Assembly (NCBI GenBank): GCA_036735565.1
Contig: DAINOC010000013.1
Coordinates: 1 to 39,621, forward strand
Source: Coraliomargarita_B sp036735565
GTDB lineage: Bacteria > Verrucomicrobiota > Verrucomicrobiia > Opitutales > Coraliomargaritaceae
DNA length: 39,621 nt
Direction: 5' to 3'
Numbering within the stretch: the stretch's first letter is position 1; every line of letters begins with the position of its first letter. Under the pieces are notes generated by a model that was not told the DNA's origin, ran no database searches, and worked only from the letters and a program-made list of their open reading frames with translations. Below are positions 26,777 through 35,851 of the stretch, piece by piece. The translations under genes were made by a program, and so were the position numbers.

Positions 26777-27615
26777 ACGACTACACCTTGCTGGACAGCG
26801 GCCACGGCCGCAAGCTGGAGCGCTTCGGTAAAATAGTTCTCGATCGCCCCTGTGCCCAAGCCGTCTGGGCCCCGCGCCAGAAGCAACTCTGGCAAGAGGC
26901 CGATGCTTATTTCACCCGTAAAAACGGATTGGAATGGCGGGGACGGGACAAACTGCCTGACCACTGGATCGCCTCGGTAAACGGCATCCGAATGAAGCTT
27001 TCGACGACCGACTTCGGCCATCTCGGAATCTTCCCAGAAACCCGCGCCATGTGGGACTGGATCACCCGAACCCTCAGCGAAGCGACCACCCGCCGCAAAG
27101 CGCCCCTGCACTTCCTGAACCTCTTTGCCTACTCCGGCGGGGCTACGCTGGCCGCCGCAAAGGGAGGCGCCCACTGCTGCCACGTCGATGCGTCCAAGGG
27201 CATGGTGCAATGGGCCCGGGAGAACGCCGAGCTGAATGAACTCGGCAGCCACCCGATCCGCTGGATCGTCGACGACGTCAACAAGTTCCTGCAGCGGGAG
27301 ATGCGGCGTGGTCGCCACTACGATGCCATCCTTCTCGACCCGCCCTCCTTCGGGCGCGGCAAAGGCGGCGAACTCTACAAGATCGAGCAGGCGCTACTCG
27401 AGACGCTGGAGCTCGTGCGCGGTGTCCTCAGTGAGACGCCATGCTTTGTTTACCTCACCAGTCACACCCCCGGCTTCAGTCCCATCGTCCTGGATAACCT
27501 CCTGCAACAACTTCTCGGCGGGGGCCGGTTTGAATGCGGCGAGATGCTCCTCACCGGAGAAGCACAGGTGCTTCCCGTGCCCAGTGGCACCTGGGCCCGC
27601 TGGCACGCCTACTAG
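26773..27615 (+). CDS. RlmI/RlmK-like class I SAM-dependent (rRNA) methyltransferase
   Basis: The 280-residue protein belongs to the PF10672-type methyltransferases. HLGIFPETRAMWDWI precedes the SAM motif I LNLFAYSGGATLAAAKGGA (about 116-134), with acidic VDASKGMVQWARENAELN next and the catalytic LDPPSFGRGKGG (about 193-204). The N-terminal PUA domain of RlmI is absent, replaced by a short beta region. RlmI methylates 23S rRNA C1962; a similar rRNA target is likely but not shown. It is translationally coupled to the Ppx/GppA gene. Confidence 0.87.
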   Translation: MNDYTLLDSGHGRKLERFGKIVLDRPCAQAVWAPRQKQLWQEADAYFTRKNGLEWRGRDKLPDHWIASVNGIRMKLSTTDFGHLGIFPETRAMWDWITRTLSEATTRRKAPLHFLNLFAYSGGATLAAAKGGAHCCHVDASKGMVQWARENAELNELGSHPIRWIVDDVNKFLQREMRRGRHYDAILLDPPSFGRGKGGELYKIEQALLETLELVRGVLSETPCFVYLTSHTPGFSPIVLDNLLQQLLGGGRFECGEMLLTGEAQVLPVPSGTWARWHAY

Positions 27616-27648
27616 AGCCGCTTCGCAAACAACCCACCCACCCGAATC

Positions 27649-28371
27649 ATGGCCAACGACGCGAATATTGTCCGCTACACCTACGAAGTGAAAGCGACCA
27701 CGCTTGAGTTTGCCATCGACACATCAGTGAACGCGCTCGAACCGGAAAACGGCAGCACGAGCCACGAATCCCTCCCGGATTGGACACGCCTGGACTACCA
27801 TCAATGTGCCTGCTGCCCGCTGAATCCGGCCCAAACCCGCCACTGCCCGGCCGCCGTGCGTCTGCACGAGGCACTCGAGGCCTTTCATGACCTCGACTCC
27901 ATCGAATCAGGGAACATCACCGTCGAAACCAAGCGGCGCAACTACGTCCTCCGCTGCGACCTGCAGAGCGGCCTGAACTCCATGATCGGGCTGATCATGG
28001 CGACAAGCGGTTGCCCCGTCGTCGGCCAACTACGCAGTATGGCGACCTTCCACCTGCCGAACTCTTCCTTTGCTGAAACCCTATACCGGGCAGTGGGTGC
28101 CTACCTGATCAAACAATATTTCATCCTGCAGGAGGGCCGCGAGCCCGACTGGAAACTGGAGGGGCTCCAGGATTTCTACGGTGAACTGGAGCAATTGAAC
28201 CACGCGTTTTCGGCGCGCATCTCCGGCATCTCCCGGGGCGACGCCATCTCCAATGCCATGGTCATGTTTTTCTCCACCTCGGTTGTCGCGGCCTCCGCCA
28301 TCGAGGAACAACTCGAGGAATACAGGGACTACTTCACCGGCGCATCCCTCCATTCGCCGGACGGCGACTGA
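27649..28371 (+). CDS. DUF6901-like protein with Cys-rich motif
   Basis: The 240-residue soluble protein resembles the DUF6901 family: an N-terminal beta region, then DYHQCACCPLNPAQTRHCPAA (about 67-87), and a helical second half (GLIMATSGCPVVGQLRSMATFHLPNSSFAETLYRAVGAYL). The spacing of His, Cys, Cys and Cys in the first motif, together with the separate TSGCP, would suit binding of a metal or iron-sulfur cluster. The family has no known function. It follows the methyltransferase gene by 33 bases and may belong to that operon. It is convergent with the symporter. Confidence 0.75.
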   Translation: MANDANIVRYTYEVKATTLEFAIDTSVNALEPENGSTSHESLPDWTRLDYHQCACCPLNPAQTRHCPAAVRLHEALEAFHDLDSIESGNITVETKRRNYVLRCDLQSGLNSMIGLIMATSGCPVVGQLRSMATFHLPNSSFAETLYRAVGAYLIKQYFILQEGREPDWKLEGLQDFYGELEQLNHAFSARISGISRGDAISNAMVMFFSTSVVAASAIEEQLEEYRDYFTGASLHSPDGD

Positions 28372-28427
28372 ACCGGGCGACCACGGAAAAAAGCAGAATG
28401 CCGCCTTCGACAAGCCGTCGGGGCCAG

Positions 28428-30257
28428 TCAGATCTCGAAATCGGGCGTCGTCTCAGTCTTGGAGTTCGGCACATGGATCGACTCCACCATCTCCCGGATA
28501 TACTCCGGCGGTTCCTTGGTGATCACACAAACGCCAAAAGCGACCGCGAAGTTGATCAACATCCCAACAAATCCGATACCCTCCGGCGTGATTCCAAAGA
28601 GCAACTGATCCGGATGCCCGCCCAGAAACTGGAAATAAACGATATAAGCACTGGTGAATGTAATGCCGGCCAGCATACCGGCAATCGCGCCGGTCCGGTT
28701 CATCCGGCTGGAGAAGATACCCATGAGCAGCGTGGGGAAGAACGAGGAAGCCGCCAGCCCAAAGGCGAAGGCCACCGTTTGCGCAATGAAGGACGAGGGT
28801 GGATTGATACCGAAATACGCCGCCACACCGAGCGCAATAAATGAGGCCGCACGGGCATAGTTGACTTCCTCCCGATCGCTGAGGTCCGGCTTGATGATCT
28901 TCTTCATCAGGTCGTGCGAGATCGAAGTGGACAGAACGAGGAGCAGACCCGCCGCAGTGGAGAGCGCCGCCGCGATACACCCAGCCATCAACAGCGCCAC
29001 CACCCACATGGGCAGACCCGCCATCTGCGGGTTGGCCATGACCATGATATCGTTGCCGAACCAAAGCTCGTTGGGATTGGTATCATCGGCCTTACTGGCC
29101 AGCAGGCGCTCGCCGTGCTTGCCGATCCGCTGGTGCTCCGGCGCATCGAAGTTCGGATAGACGGGTGATTTACTTTGAAAAACCGAGAAGGTGCCCATCT
29201 CCGACTTGCCGGGTCCGAAATACTGAATGCGCCCATCGTCATTCTTATCCACCCAGGCCATCTGCCCGGTTGCCTCAAACTCATGGAACCAGGACGGCAC
29301 CTCGGAGTAAGGCGTATTGTGCAACTTCTCAATCAGGTTCACGCGGGAAAACGCGCCGATCGTCGGGGCGGTCAGATAGATCACCGCGATGAAAGCCAAG
29401 GTCCAGGCCGCCGACTTACGCACCGAGCGCACGTCCTTCACCGTGAAGAACCGTACGATCACGTGGGGCAACCCGGCGGTCCCGCACATTAGGGCCGCCG
29501 TGATGCAGAATAGATTGATCGTCGACATCTTGCCCGCCGTATACTCGCTGAAGCCCAGTTCCGTGTTGATGTTGTTCAGTTTCTCCAGGAAAGGCACTAC
29601 CTCACCTCCGTCCGTGTAATTACCGATCAGCCCGAGCTGCGGGATCACATTCCCGGTCATCGCCATGGCAATAAAGATGGCGGGTATCGTATAGGCAAAG
29701 GCCATCACACAATATTGTGCCACCTGGGTGTAGGTGATGCCCTTCATGCCGCCCAGTCCCGCGTAGACGAAGACAATGCCCGCCCCGATCACCACACCGG
29801 AGGAAATGCTGATCCCGAAAAGCTGTGAGAAAACCACGCCCACTCCCCGCATCTGCCCCATGATGTAGGTCATACAAATGAAGATGGCGCACACCACCGC
29901 CACCCCTCGGGCCACCCGTGAATAATAGCGGTCACCGATAAAGTCCGGCACCGTGGCCTTGCCGAATTTCCGCAGATACGGCACCATCAGCACGGTCAAA
30001 AGAACGAAGCCGCCCGTCCAGCCCATGAGGAAGCGTGAGGCATCATAGCCGCTAATCGCCACCGTGCCGGCCATGGAAATGAAGGTCGCCGCCGACATCC
30101 AGTCCGCAGCCGTGGCCATGCCGTTGGCCAGCGGCGAGACCCCGCCGCCGGCGGTGTAATACTCGTGCGTGGACCCGGCCTTCGAGCGGAAGGCAATGAC
30201 GATGTAGAGCGCAAACGAGAGCCCGATGAAAATAAAGTTCAGCGTATCCTGCGTCAA
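28428..30257 (-). CDS. sodium:solute symporter, large subunit (VC_2705/ActP-like)
   Basis: The 609-residue inner-membrane protein has about 13 hydrophobic segments and SSS-family features: STHEYYTAGGGVSPLANGMATAADWMSAATF near the N-terminus, GLGGMKGITYTQVAQY and ALSTAAGLLLVLSTSISHD. A large polar loop (about residues 315-400) contains WVDKNDDGRIQYF, an EF-hand-like acidic loop that may bind calcium. With the small DUF4212 subunit six bases upstream it forms the two-gene symporter unit known for the VC_2705 subfamily; acetate or another small carboxylate is a likely substrate. The start is TTG at 30257, the only start consistent with the family N-terminus (TLNFIFIGLSFALYIVIAF). Confidence 0.92.
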   Translation of the reverse strand: MTQDTLNFIFIGLSFALYIVIAFRSKAGSTHEYYTAGGGVSPLANGMATAADWMSAATFISMAGTVAISGYDASRFLMGWTGGFVLLTVLMVPYLRKFGKATVPDFIGDRYYSRVARGVAVVCAIFICMTYIMGQMRGVGVVFSQLFGISISSGVVIGAGIVFVYAGLGGMKGITYTQVAQYCVMAFAYTIPAIFIAMAMTGNVIPQLGLIGNYTDGGEVVPFLEKLNNINTELGFSEYTAGKMSTINLFCITAALMCGTAGLPHVIVRFFTVKDVRSVRKSAAWTLAFIAVIYLTAPTIGAFSRVNLIEKLHNTPYSEVPSWFHEFEATGQMAWVDKNDDGRIQYFGPGKSEMGTFSVFQSKSPVYPNFDAPEHQRIGKHGERLLASKADDTNPNELWFGNDIMVMANPQMAGLPMWVVALLMAGCIAAALSTAAGLLLVLSTSISHDLMKKIIKPDLSDREEVNYARAASFIALGVAAYFGINPPSSFIAQTVAFAFGLAASSFFPTLLMGIFSSRMNRTGAIAGMLAGITFTSAYIVYFQFLGGHPDQLLFGITPEGIGFVGMLINFAVAFGVCVITKEPPEYIREMVESIHVPNSKTETTPDFEI

Positions 30258-30263
30258 AGTCGT

Positions 30264-30530
30264 CTATTTGTTGTAAGCGTAACCGTGCTTGGTATCGAGA
30301 CGATTCATGAGCACCGCATAGACGATCAGAATACAAACAAACCCGATGATAGAACCCTGCTGGGCCATCCAGAAGCCAAAGGGTGCGTGACCGACGGCCG
30401 GGGCATGGGCATCCAACCAGTCGCGGAGAAGGATGCCGCCGCCGAAGCTCAGGCAAAACCAGATAAACAATAGCGAGAGGGTCAGCCGCAGGGCCGCTTT
30501 TCGGTGAGCTCGGGGGTTGGGTTCACTCAT
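30264..30530 (-). CDS. sodium/substrate symporter small subunit (DUF4212)
   Basis: The 88-residue protein has two transmembrane helices. The first is LTLSLLFIWFCLSFGGGILL with RDWLD after it, and the second is GSIIGFVCILIVYAVLMNRLD. A short basic-aromatic tail, KHGYAYNK, follows. This is the standard pattern of the small partner (TIGR03647-like) of VC_2705-type symporters. The start at 30530 (MSEPNPRAHRKAALR) fits the family. The large-subunit gene follows by 6 bases. It probably stabilises or regulates the transporter. Confidence 0.92.
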   Translation of the reverse strand: MSEPNPRAHRKAALRLTLSLLFIWFCLSFGGGILLRDWLDAHAPAVGHAPFGFWMAQQGSIIGFVCILIVYAVLMNRLDTKHGYAYNK

Positions 30531-30596
30531 AGCGGGGTCAGTTCGGTTCGATGAGCCGCTGCCTTCGCTGCCTTGGTGAGGCCCCGTCGACAACGT

Positions 30597-31874
30597 CTAG
30601 GATGGTAGATCGGCCAGCGGCACTTCGTTGACCCAGAGGTCTTCGAGTGTCTGACGTTTGCGAATCAAACGTGCCGATCCATCAAGATCAAGCAATACTT
30701 CCGCCGCCTCCGGGTAAGAATTGTAATGCTTGGTCGACATTGCCGAGCAGTAGGCGCCCGCACCATCGATCACACACAAATCGCCGATCGCGGCCTGCGG
30801 TAGTTGCCGGGTGGCCAACAACTCGGGATCACCTGGTGCCGGGGTAAGGATGTCGCCCGACTCGCAGCAATGCCCCACGATCATGTAGTCCCGCACGGTC
30901 GAAGCAGGCTGTGCTTGCAGGATGGATACAGGGTGCTGCGCTCCGTAAAGTGACGGACGCAGGATCTCCGTCATCCCGGTGTCCAGCTTGATGAATGCAT
31001 AACCCTCCGCTCCCGTGGAGACCACGTCCTGAACCCTGGCCAACACGGCGCAGGCGTTGGCCACCAGGAAAGTGCCGGGCTCAATCTCCAGGTGGATTTC
31101 GCGCCCGGTCTCGGCGGCAAACTCCCGCAGCTTCTCCACCACCGGGGCCCCGCACTCCAACAGATCCGTGCCCACCTCTTGCGGCATACGGGCGACCTTG
31201 TAGCCGCCGCCCAGGTTCATGCGTGTGACCTCGGGAAACTGGCGCACGAGGTCAAGCGTCATCCCGGATACCTTTTGCCACACCGCCGGATCGCTCCCCG
31301 AGCCGATGTGGGTGTGGATGCGCACGGCTTTCAGACCGGCCGCAGCGATGATGCGCTTCACCTCGTCGATCCATTCGTGCCAGATGCCAAAGCTCGAAGA
31401 GGGGCCGCCGACATTTGTCCGGTTGTTGCCACCGGACCCGGCTCCGGGGTTAAAACGCAGGCCGATCTCGCGCCCGGGGAAAGCGGCCGCAAAACGCTCC
31501 AGCTGATGCAGCGAACAGGCATTGATCGCGATACCCAAGTCGTAGAGCTCGGCAAAATCCTCCGGCAACTCCTGCGTGCTGAGGCTGATTTTGTGAGGCT
31601 CGATCCCGGCCGCAATCGCCCGGCGCACCTCATAGCCCGAGCTGGCATCGATCCAAAGGCCCAGCGCCTTGAAAATCGAAAGGATGGCCGCATTGGGTGC
31701 CGCTTTCATGGCATAACGCACCGTCAACCCATAGGCGTGGGGAAAGGACAGCGCCAGCCGGGCATGGGCTTCAAGCGTCGCCCGGTCATAAACGTAGATC
31801 GGCGTGCCGTATTCAGCCGCCACGGCACGTGCGCTCGTCGTATCCAAAAATCGGGGTTGCGGAATCACACTCAT
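30597..31874 (-). CDS. lysA: diaminopimelate decarboxylase
   Basis: LysA decarboxylates meso-diaminopimelate to L-lysine, the last step of lysine synthesis. The 425-residue fold-type III PLP enzyme shows the PLP lysine in VRYAMKAAPN (Lys57), HTHIGSGSDP, the Gly-rich phosphate-binding NLGGGYKVA, EPGTFLV, and the active-site GHCCESGDIL followed by GAYCSAMSTKHYNSYP. The carboxynorspermidine decarboxylase branch is the main alternative, but CCESGD and the overall length favour diaminopimelate. ATG 31874 is chosen because the upstream extension has no family resemblance. It is divergent from cdd with 98 bases between. Confidence 0.9.
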   Translation of the reverse strand: MSVIPQPRFLDTTSARAVAAEYGTPIYVYDRATLEAHARLALSFPHAYGLTVRYAMKAAPNAAILSIFKALGLWIDASSGYEVRRAIAAGIEPHKISLSTQELPEDFAELYDLGIAINACSLHQLERFAAAFPGREIGLRFNPGAGSGGNNRTNVGGPSSSFGIWHEWIDEVKRIIAAAGLKAVRIHTHIGSGSDPAVWQKVSGMTLDLVRQFPEVTRMNLGGGYKVARMPQEVGTDLLECGAPVVEKLREFAAETGREIHLEIEPGTFLVANACAVLARVQDVVSTGAEGYAFIKLDTGMTEILRPSLYGAQHPVSILQAQPASTVRDYMIVGHCCESGDILTPAPGDPELLATRQLPQAAIGDLCVIDGAGAYCSAMSTKHYNSYPEAAEVLLDLDGSARLIRKRQTLEDLWVNEVPLADLPS

Positions 31875-31972
31875 GGGCGGGATAAAATGCGGCACCTGCC
31901 CCGAAGCAAGCGCTGAGTGCAACCTGCGCTTTGCTATTTGCAAAATGGAGGAAAGCCGCCAGCCTTGACGCA

Positions 31973-32812
31973 ATGTCAACGCAGCCTTCCGCAGCCCTTA
32001 TCACCGACCAAATGCACTCAGCCGATTTCCCGGGCTTCTTTGAGTCGAAGGACCTCGACCCCACCACGGCCGCTCCACTCCTGCTGCGAGCTGCCGCCGC
32101 TCAGGCCCAGGTGCCGGTGTCCGGCTTTCGGGTGGGCGCGTTCGCCGTCGGCCACTCCGGCCGCCTCTACCCCGGCGCCAATATGGAGTTTCCAGGCGTC
32201 CCGCTCAGCTCCAGCCTCCATGCCGAACAGTCCGCCGTCATCAACGCCTGGATGCATGGCGAAAGCGGCCTGTCGGCAATTCACGTCTCCGAGCAGCCCT
32301 GTGGCCACTGCCTGCAGTTTATGCAGGAACTCGACAATGCCGAAGAACTCACACTTTTTGTCAACAATGCCAGCTACCGTCTGCGCGATTTTCTGACTCA
32401 ACCCTTTGTCCTCCCCGACATCCGCGGCAAGGGATTGTTCGGCCGAAGCGCACACCCGCTCGTGGATCTGCGCCCCAATGAAGACACGACCGCTCAGCGC
32501 GCGATCAACGCGGCCTCCCTGAGCTACTGCCCCTACAGCAGCTCCCACGAGGGCTGTATCCTCGAGACCATCAGCGGCGAAACCTTCGTCGGTCGCTCGG
32601 TCGAGTCCGCTGCCTACAATCCCAGCGTCCCTGCGATCATCGTCGCCATGAACCAGCGCAACTGGTCCCCAAAAAGGCACGAGGCCATCACCCGCGCTGT
32701 CCATGCCAAACTCGCCACTGCGGTAAACCACTCCGTGCCGCTTTCCCAGGCCATTCTGCATTCCATCAGCCGCATCGAACTCGAGATACGCCTTATGGAA
32801 TCCCCGAACTAA
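31973..32812 (+). CDS. cdd: cytidine deaminase, dimeric two-domain type
   Basis: Cdd hydrolyses cytidine and deoxycytidine to uridine forms in pyrimidine salvage. The 279 residues match the E. coli-type enzyme (about 294 residues) with two homologous domains. The N-terminal domain binds zinc through His83 with catalytic Glu85 in LHAEQSAV, and Cys110/Cys113 in QPCGHC. The C-terminal domain (SLSYCPYSSSHEGCILET) is the degenerate copy. ATG 31973 is preferred over an in-frame ATG at 31931. It could supply uridine nucleotides, complementing the dUTPase elsewhere in the window. Confidence 0.94.
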   Translation: MSTQPSAALITDQMHSADFPGFFESKDLDPTTAAPLLLRAAAAQAQVPVSGFRVGAFAVGHSGRLYPGANMEFPGVPLSSSLHAEQSAVINAWMHGESGLSAIHVSEQPCGHCLQFMQELDNAEELTLFVNNASYRLRDFLTQPFVLPDIRGKGLFGRSAHPLVDLRPNEDTTAQRAINAASLSYCPYSSSHEGCILETISGETFVGRSVESAAYNPSVPAIIVAMNQRNWSPKRHEAITRAVHAKLATAVNHSVPLSQAILHSISRIELEIRLMESPN

Positions 32813-32868
32813 ACCGAAGCGCGTTCACCCAAAGAATTAGGTTCCATTCATCGAAAACAATGGGTTGA

Positions 32869-33213
32869 ACCGTTAATGGACGTTAATGGACGTTAATTTT
32901 GGTTCTTAGCTATTTAATAATGTCCCGGTTTTCATTGATTCCCTAAATCGTGCAAAGTCGCATTATACCAATCTGTAACTTTTTCTGGCAAAAGGTAGCG
33001 GACGCTGCGGTGTCACGGCGTAGCCTGAAAGGCGGAGACGGATCCCCAGCGGCCATGCCTGACACGCAACCCAGTCCTGGCCCGTGAGGACACGGTCCGC
33101 TACCCAAAATTTGGATTCGATTTACCGATAAAGGTCAAAGAGTGGTATTAGAGACTGCCATTCCTCCGTGTCGGGAGATTCTTTATTAACGTTAATTAAC
33201 GTCCATTAACGGT
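32869..33213. mobile_element. MITE-like element bounded by 29-bp imperfect inverted repeats
   Basis: The left arm (32869-32897) and the complement of the right arm (33185-33213) match at 27 of 29 positions and carry tandem GGACGTTAAT-type units. The 345-base span has no transposase gene. The ATTAACGTCC core also occurs in the repeat beside vapBC (about 12813-12822), so arms of this family are dispersed. Mobility is inferred; target-site duplications are not evident. Confidence 0.5.
32994..33104. repeat. GGTAGCGGAC hairpin repeat
   Basis: GGTAGCGGAC (32994-33003) and GTCCGCTACC (33095-33104) are perfect inverted ends of a 111-base GC-rich unit. Further pairing continues inward (CGGTGTCACGG against CCGTGAGGACACGG). 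It could fold into a long hairpin. It shares the GTAGC end with the hairpin repeat at 2819-2880. Confidence 0.7.
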
Positions 33214-33305
33214 CTAAAGACCCCTCCCCTTTTTTTAACTACCGAGTTTAGGTTTAACGGTTCAAAGGAATCCGAACGAAGGCCCGCGGACGTCCCTTCG
33301 CCCGA

Positions 33306-33563
33306 TCAGACCGCACCTGAGCGCCGCTGCTTCTCGATCTCGCGCAGCTTGGCCCGCTCCTCCTGGAATTTCCGCCGGTTGCAGTTGCAGTGCAGGCAAA
33401 GCGTCGAGTTGTAGGTCAGCACCAGTTTCTCGCTCAATTTCAGCGGCCGCTCCTGCCCAAGCTCCACCATACGCAGGGCTGGACCACAACTGGGCACAAT
33501 CGCGCCCACCGCATCAAAAAAGATGTCGGTTGCCGTGCGTTTCTGGGGCTTTTTTACACTCAT
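33306..33563 (-). CDS. small conserved-looking protein with CxxCxC motif
   Basis: The 85-residue basic protein has CGPALRMVELGQ in its first half and STLCLHCNCNRRKFQEERAKLREI near the end, where LCLHCNC offers three closely spaced Cys plus His for a possible zinc site. I do not recognise a family. The start at 33563 (MSVKKPQKR) is the nearest ATG giving a basic N-terminus; a longer frame begins at 33650. It is divergent from the TPR gene by 155 bases. A nucleic-acid or metal-binding role is only a guess. Confidence 0.6.
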   Translation of the reverse strand: MSVKKPQKRTATDIFFDAVGAIVPSCGPALRMVELGQERPLKLSEKLVLTYNSTLCLHCNCNRRKFQEERAKLREIEKQRRSGAV

Positions 33564-33718
33564 GGACTCGAAACCGTAAGCAACTGATGGGATTTTTCCA
33601 GTGCGTCGAACTTTTTCACTGCGAGGACGCCGCTTTCGCCTCCACCGCACAGCCCGCTCACAGTAAAGGTTCTCGACGCCCTGACAACTTGCTGAAAAGC
33701 TGTGCGCCCTGTTATCAC

Positions 33719-35674
33719 ATGGACCACCCAGTCGCCCGATTTCACCGATCCGCCCCGCTCAGGCTCCGCCGCGCCCGTTTGCTGGTGGTTGGTTGCCTCC
33801 TGTGCACGCTCTTGCCATGGCTGCCGATCCATGCGGCCAAACTCGACCGGGCACTTCAGTTTCACGGCCTCGCCCAGGGCAACTATTTGATCGGCGATGC
33901 CGAGGGTGCCCTGCGCGCTCTGGAAGCCTGCCTGCGCCACGACGCGGACTACCTCCCCGCGCTCCGGCTCAAAGCGCGTATCCACATCGACCGGGCCGAG
34001 GCCGACCTCGCCGAGGCGACCTTGACCCCAGCTCTGCGGCGCTATCCCGGAGATCCGGAACTCCGCCTCCTTCGGGCGCTGCTGATTGGACAACGCGGCG
34101 ACACGGAAGAGGCCCTCAAACAGCTCCGGCAAATCGAGGCCGAGACCACGGCAGACTCCCGCGAGGGACGAATCGCGCGGCGCCTCACCGGTCTGCTGGA
34201 GATGGCTGCGGGCAATTGGGCCGCCGCTGTCGCCAGCTTCCTCGAGGCCGCCGGGGAAACCGGCGATCGTCAGGGACTCATCGCCGAGGCCTACCGGGAG
34301 CGGGCACGCCAACAGCTCGAATCGGGCCGACCGGAGGCCGCCCTGGCGACGCTCGACGAAGCCATCGCCCAGCTGGACACCCCGTCCGACCGCGAAGGCC
34401 TACGCCGTCGGGATCAGTTGCTACTGGAGCGCGCCAAAATGCTCGCACGCCTGGGCCGCACCGAACCCGCCACCCTGGCCCTCGAACGGCTCCACGCCAG
34501 CCAACCACAGGATCCCGAGATCGCGCTCACCCTCGCCTCCCTCTACGCGGACCAGGATCGTTGGGCCGAACTCAAAGCACTGATCCCCCTGCTCGCCAGC
34601 GCACCTCAGTTGAAAGACCTCACCCTCTACCTCGAAGGGCGCGTCGCCTTTGCCGAAAACCGCCTGGGCACCGCCCGCGCCCGATTTGAGGCGGCTATCG
34701 AGGCGCAGCCCGCAGAGGGTAGCCCACTGCTCCCTTCGCTCCACTTCTACCGCGCCCGATGTCTGCGCCAGCTCGACCGGGGCAAAGAGGCCGATCATGC
34801 TGTCCTGGCCGCCATCGACGCCGGATTTGAGGCCACTTCCATCGAAGAAGCGTTCGAGCTGGCGCGGGACCTTCTCCGCCTCGACCGGGCCGAAGCGGTC
34901 ATCCCACAACTGGAGCGACTGCTCCTCGGTCCCGCCGCTACCTCAGCGACCCTATGGGCGCAACTGGGCCGGGCCCATCAGGCCACCGGTCAAAAGGCCC
35001 TCGCCGTCAGCGCCTACAACCAATCCCTCTCACTCGACCGCAAACAGGCAGACGTGCTCGCCCTACGGGGCTCCCTGCTCCGCCGGATGAATGACCTCAA
35101 CGGCGCTCTGGCCGACTATGCGCAGGCCGCTCAACTCGATCCGGACAATGCCGCCCTCGCCTACGCCCTCGGCATCACCCACCTCCAGTTGGGCGAAATC
35201 GCCGACGCCGAACAGGCCTTTGCCCGTTCCACTGCACCCGCCGACACCCTCCCGGGAGCCCTTCTCCTCCACTCCCTCACGGCTTATGTCATCGGCGATG
35301 ACCCGTCCGCCCGCGACTCCCTCGCGCGCTATCACCAACTGGGCGGTCCCGCCCCCGCGCCCAGCGCGGTCTATCTCGGCCACCTGCTGGGAGTCGCGGC
35401 TCCCGGGGTAACGGACGACCCGATCCTCCGCTACATTCAAGGCCGCACCACGCGGAAAGAGGCCCTCGATGCCGCGGGCCGGGCCGAAACACCCGCCGAA
35501 GCCCGCCGCCGGATCTGTGCCACCGCGTTCTGGCTTGCCCGGCACGAGCAGGCCAGGGGCGACAAAGAGGACGCCGAGAGCCTCCTCCGCATCGCCCTCG
35601 AGACCGGCCACCCCGATCAGCCGGAGTATCAATTTGCCCGCTGGCAACTCGGGCCGACCCTGCCTTCACAATGA
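33719..35674 (+). CDS. TPR-repeat protein with N-terminal signal
   Basis: The 651-residue protein starts with a basic stretch and a hydrophobic signal (LLVVGCLLCTLLPWLPIHAA), so it is probably exported to the periplasm or anchored in the membrane. After this come many helical TPR-type repeats: GDAEGALRALEACLRHDADYLPAL, GNWAAAVASFLEAAG, GRPEAALATLDEAI, GTARARFEAAIEAQP, GQKALAVSAYNQSLSLDRKQ, NDLNGALADYAQAAQLDPDN and LGEIADAEQAFARS. TPR arrays bind proteins, so it is likely an assembly scaffold; no enzyme domain is seen. ATG 33719 begins directly before the signal. No gene link to rpsO downstream is apparent. Confidence 0.85.
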   Translation: MDHPVARFHRSAPLRLRRARLLVVGCLLCTLLPWLPIHAAKLDRALQFHGLAQGNYLIGDAEGALRALEACLRHDADYLPALRLKARIHIDRAEADLAEATLTPALRRYPGDPELRLLRALLIGQRGDTEEALKQLRQIEAETTADSREGRIARRLTGLLEMAAGNWAAAVASFLEAAGETGDRQGLIAEAYRERARQQLESGRPEAALATLDEAIAQLDTPSDREGLRRRDQLLLERAKMLARLGRTEPATLALERLHASQPQDPEIALTLASLYADQDRWAELKALIPLLASAPQLKDLTLYLEGRVAFAENRLGTARARFEAAIEAQPAEGSPLLPSLHFYRARCLRQLDRGKEADHAVLAAIDAGFEATSIEEAFELARDLLRLDRAEAVIPQLERLLLGPAATSATLWAQLGRAHQATGQKALAVSAYNQSLSLDRKQADVLALRGSLLRRMNDLNGALADYAQAAQLDPDNAALAYALGITHLQLGEIADAEQAFARSTAPADTLPGALLLHSLTAYVIGDDPSARDSLARYHQLGGPAPAPSAVYLGHLLGVAAPGVTDDPILRYIQGRTTRKEALDAAGRAETPAEARRRICATAFWLARHEQARGDKEDAESLLRIALETGHPDQPEYQFARWQLGPTLPSQ

Positions 35675-35851
35675 GCCAAACCCCGTCACCTTTCCTGCCA
35701 ACAGGCAGCGCCCAAGCGTTCACCGAAGCACGTTTTTTCACCACAACCAACACCGCAAAAACGATCTTTTAATCTTGCACCGCCTCATTCGCCCCCCATC
35801 TTCCACACCTCAGCGTTAGAACGCGTCCTGCGAAGGGCCCGTTCCCCGGCT

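Larger units (their letters stand above)
32813..33305. other. intergenic region with nested inverted repeats
   Basis: The 493-base gap has no convincing gene. It holds an outer 12-base inverted pair (TTGAACCGTTAA at 32865-32876 and TTAACGGTTCAA at 33254-33265) and a 29-base inverted pair (32869-32897 and 33185-33213). A GTAGCGG hairpin element (32994-33104) is nested inside. Base composition shifts to AT-rich near both arms. Confidence 0.7.
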
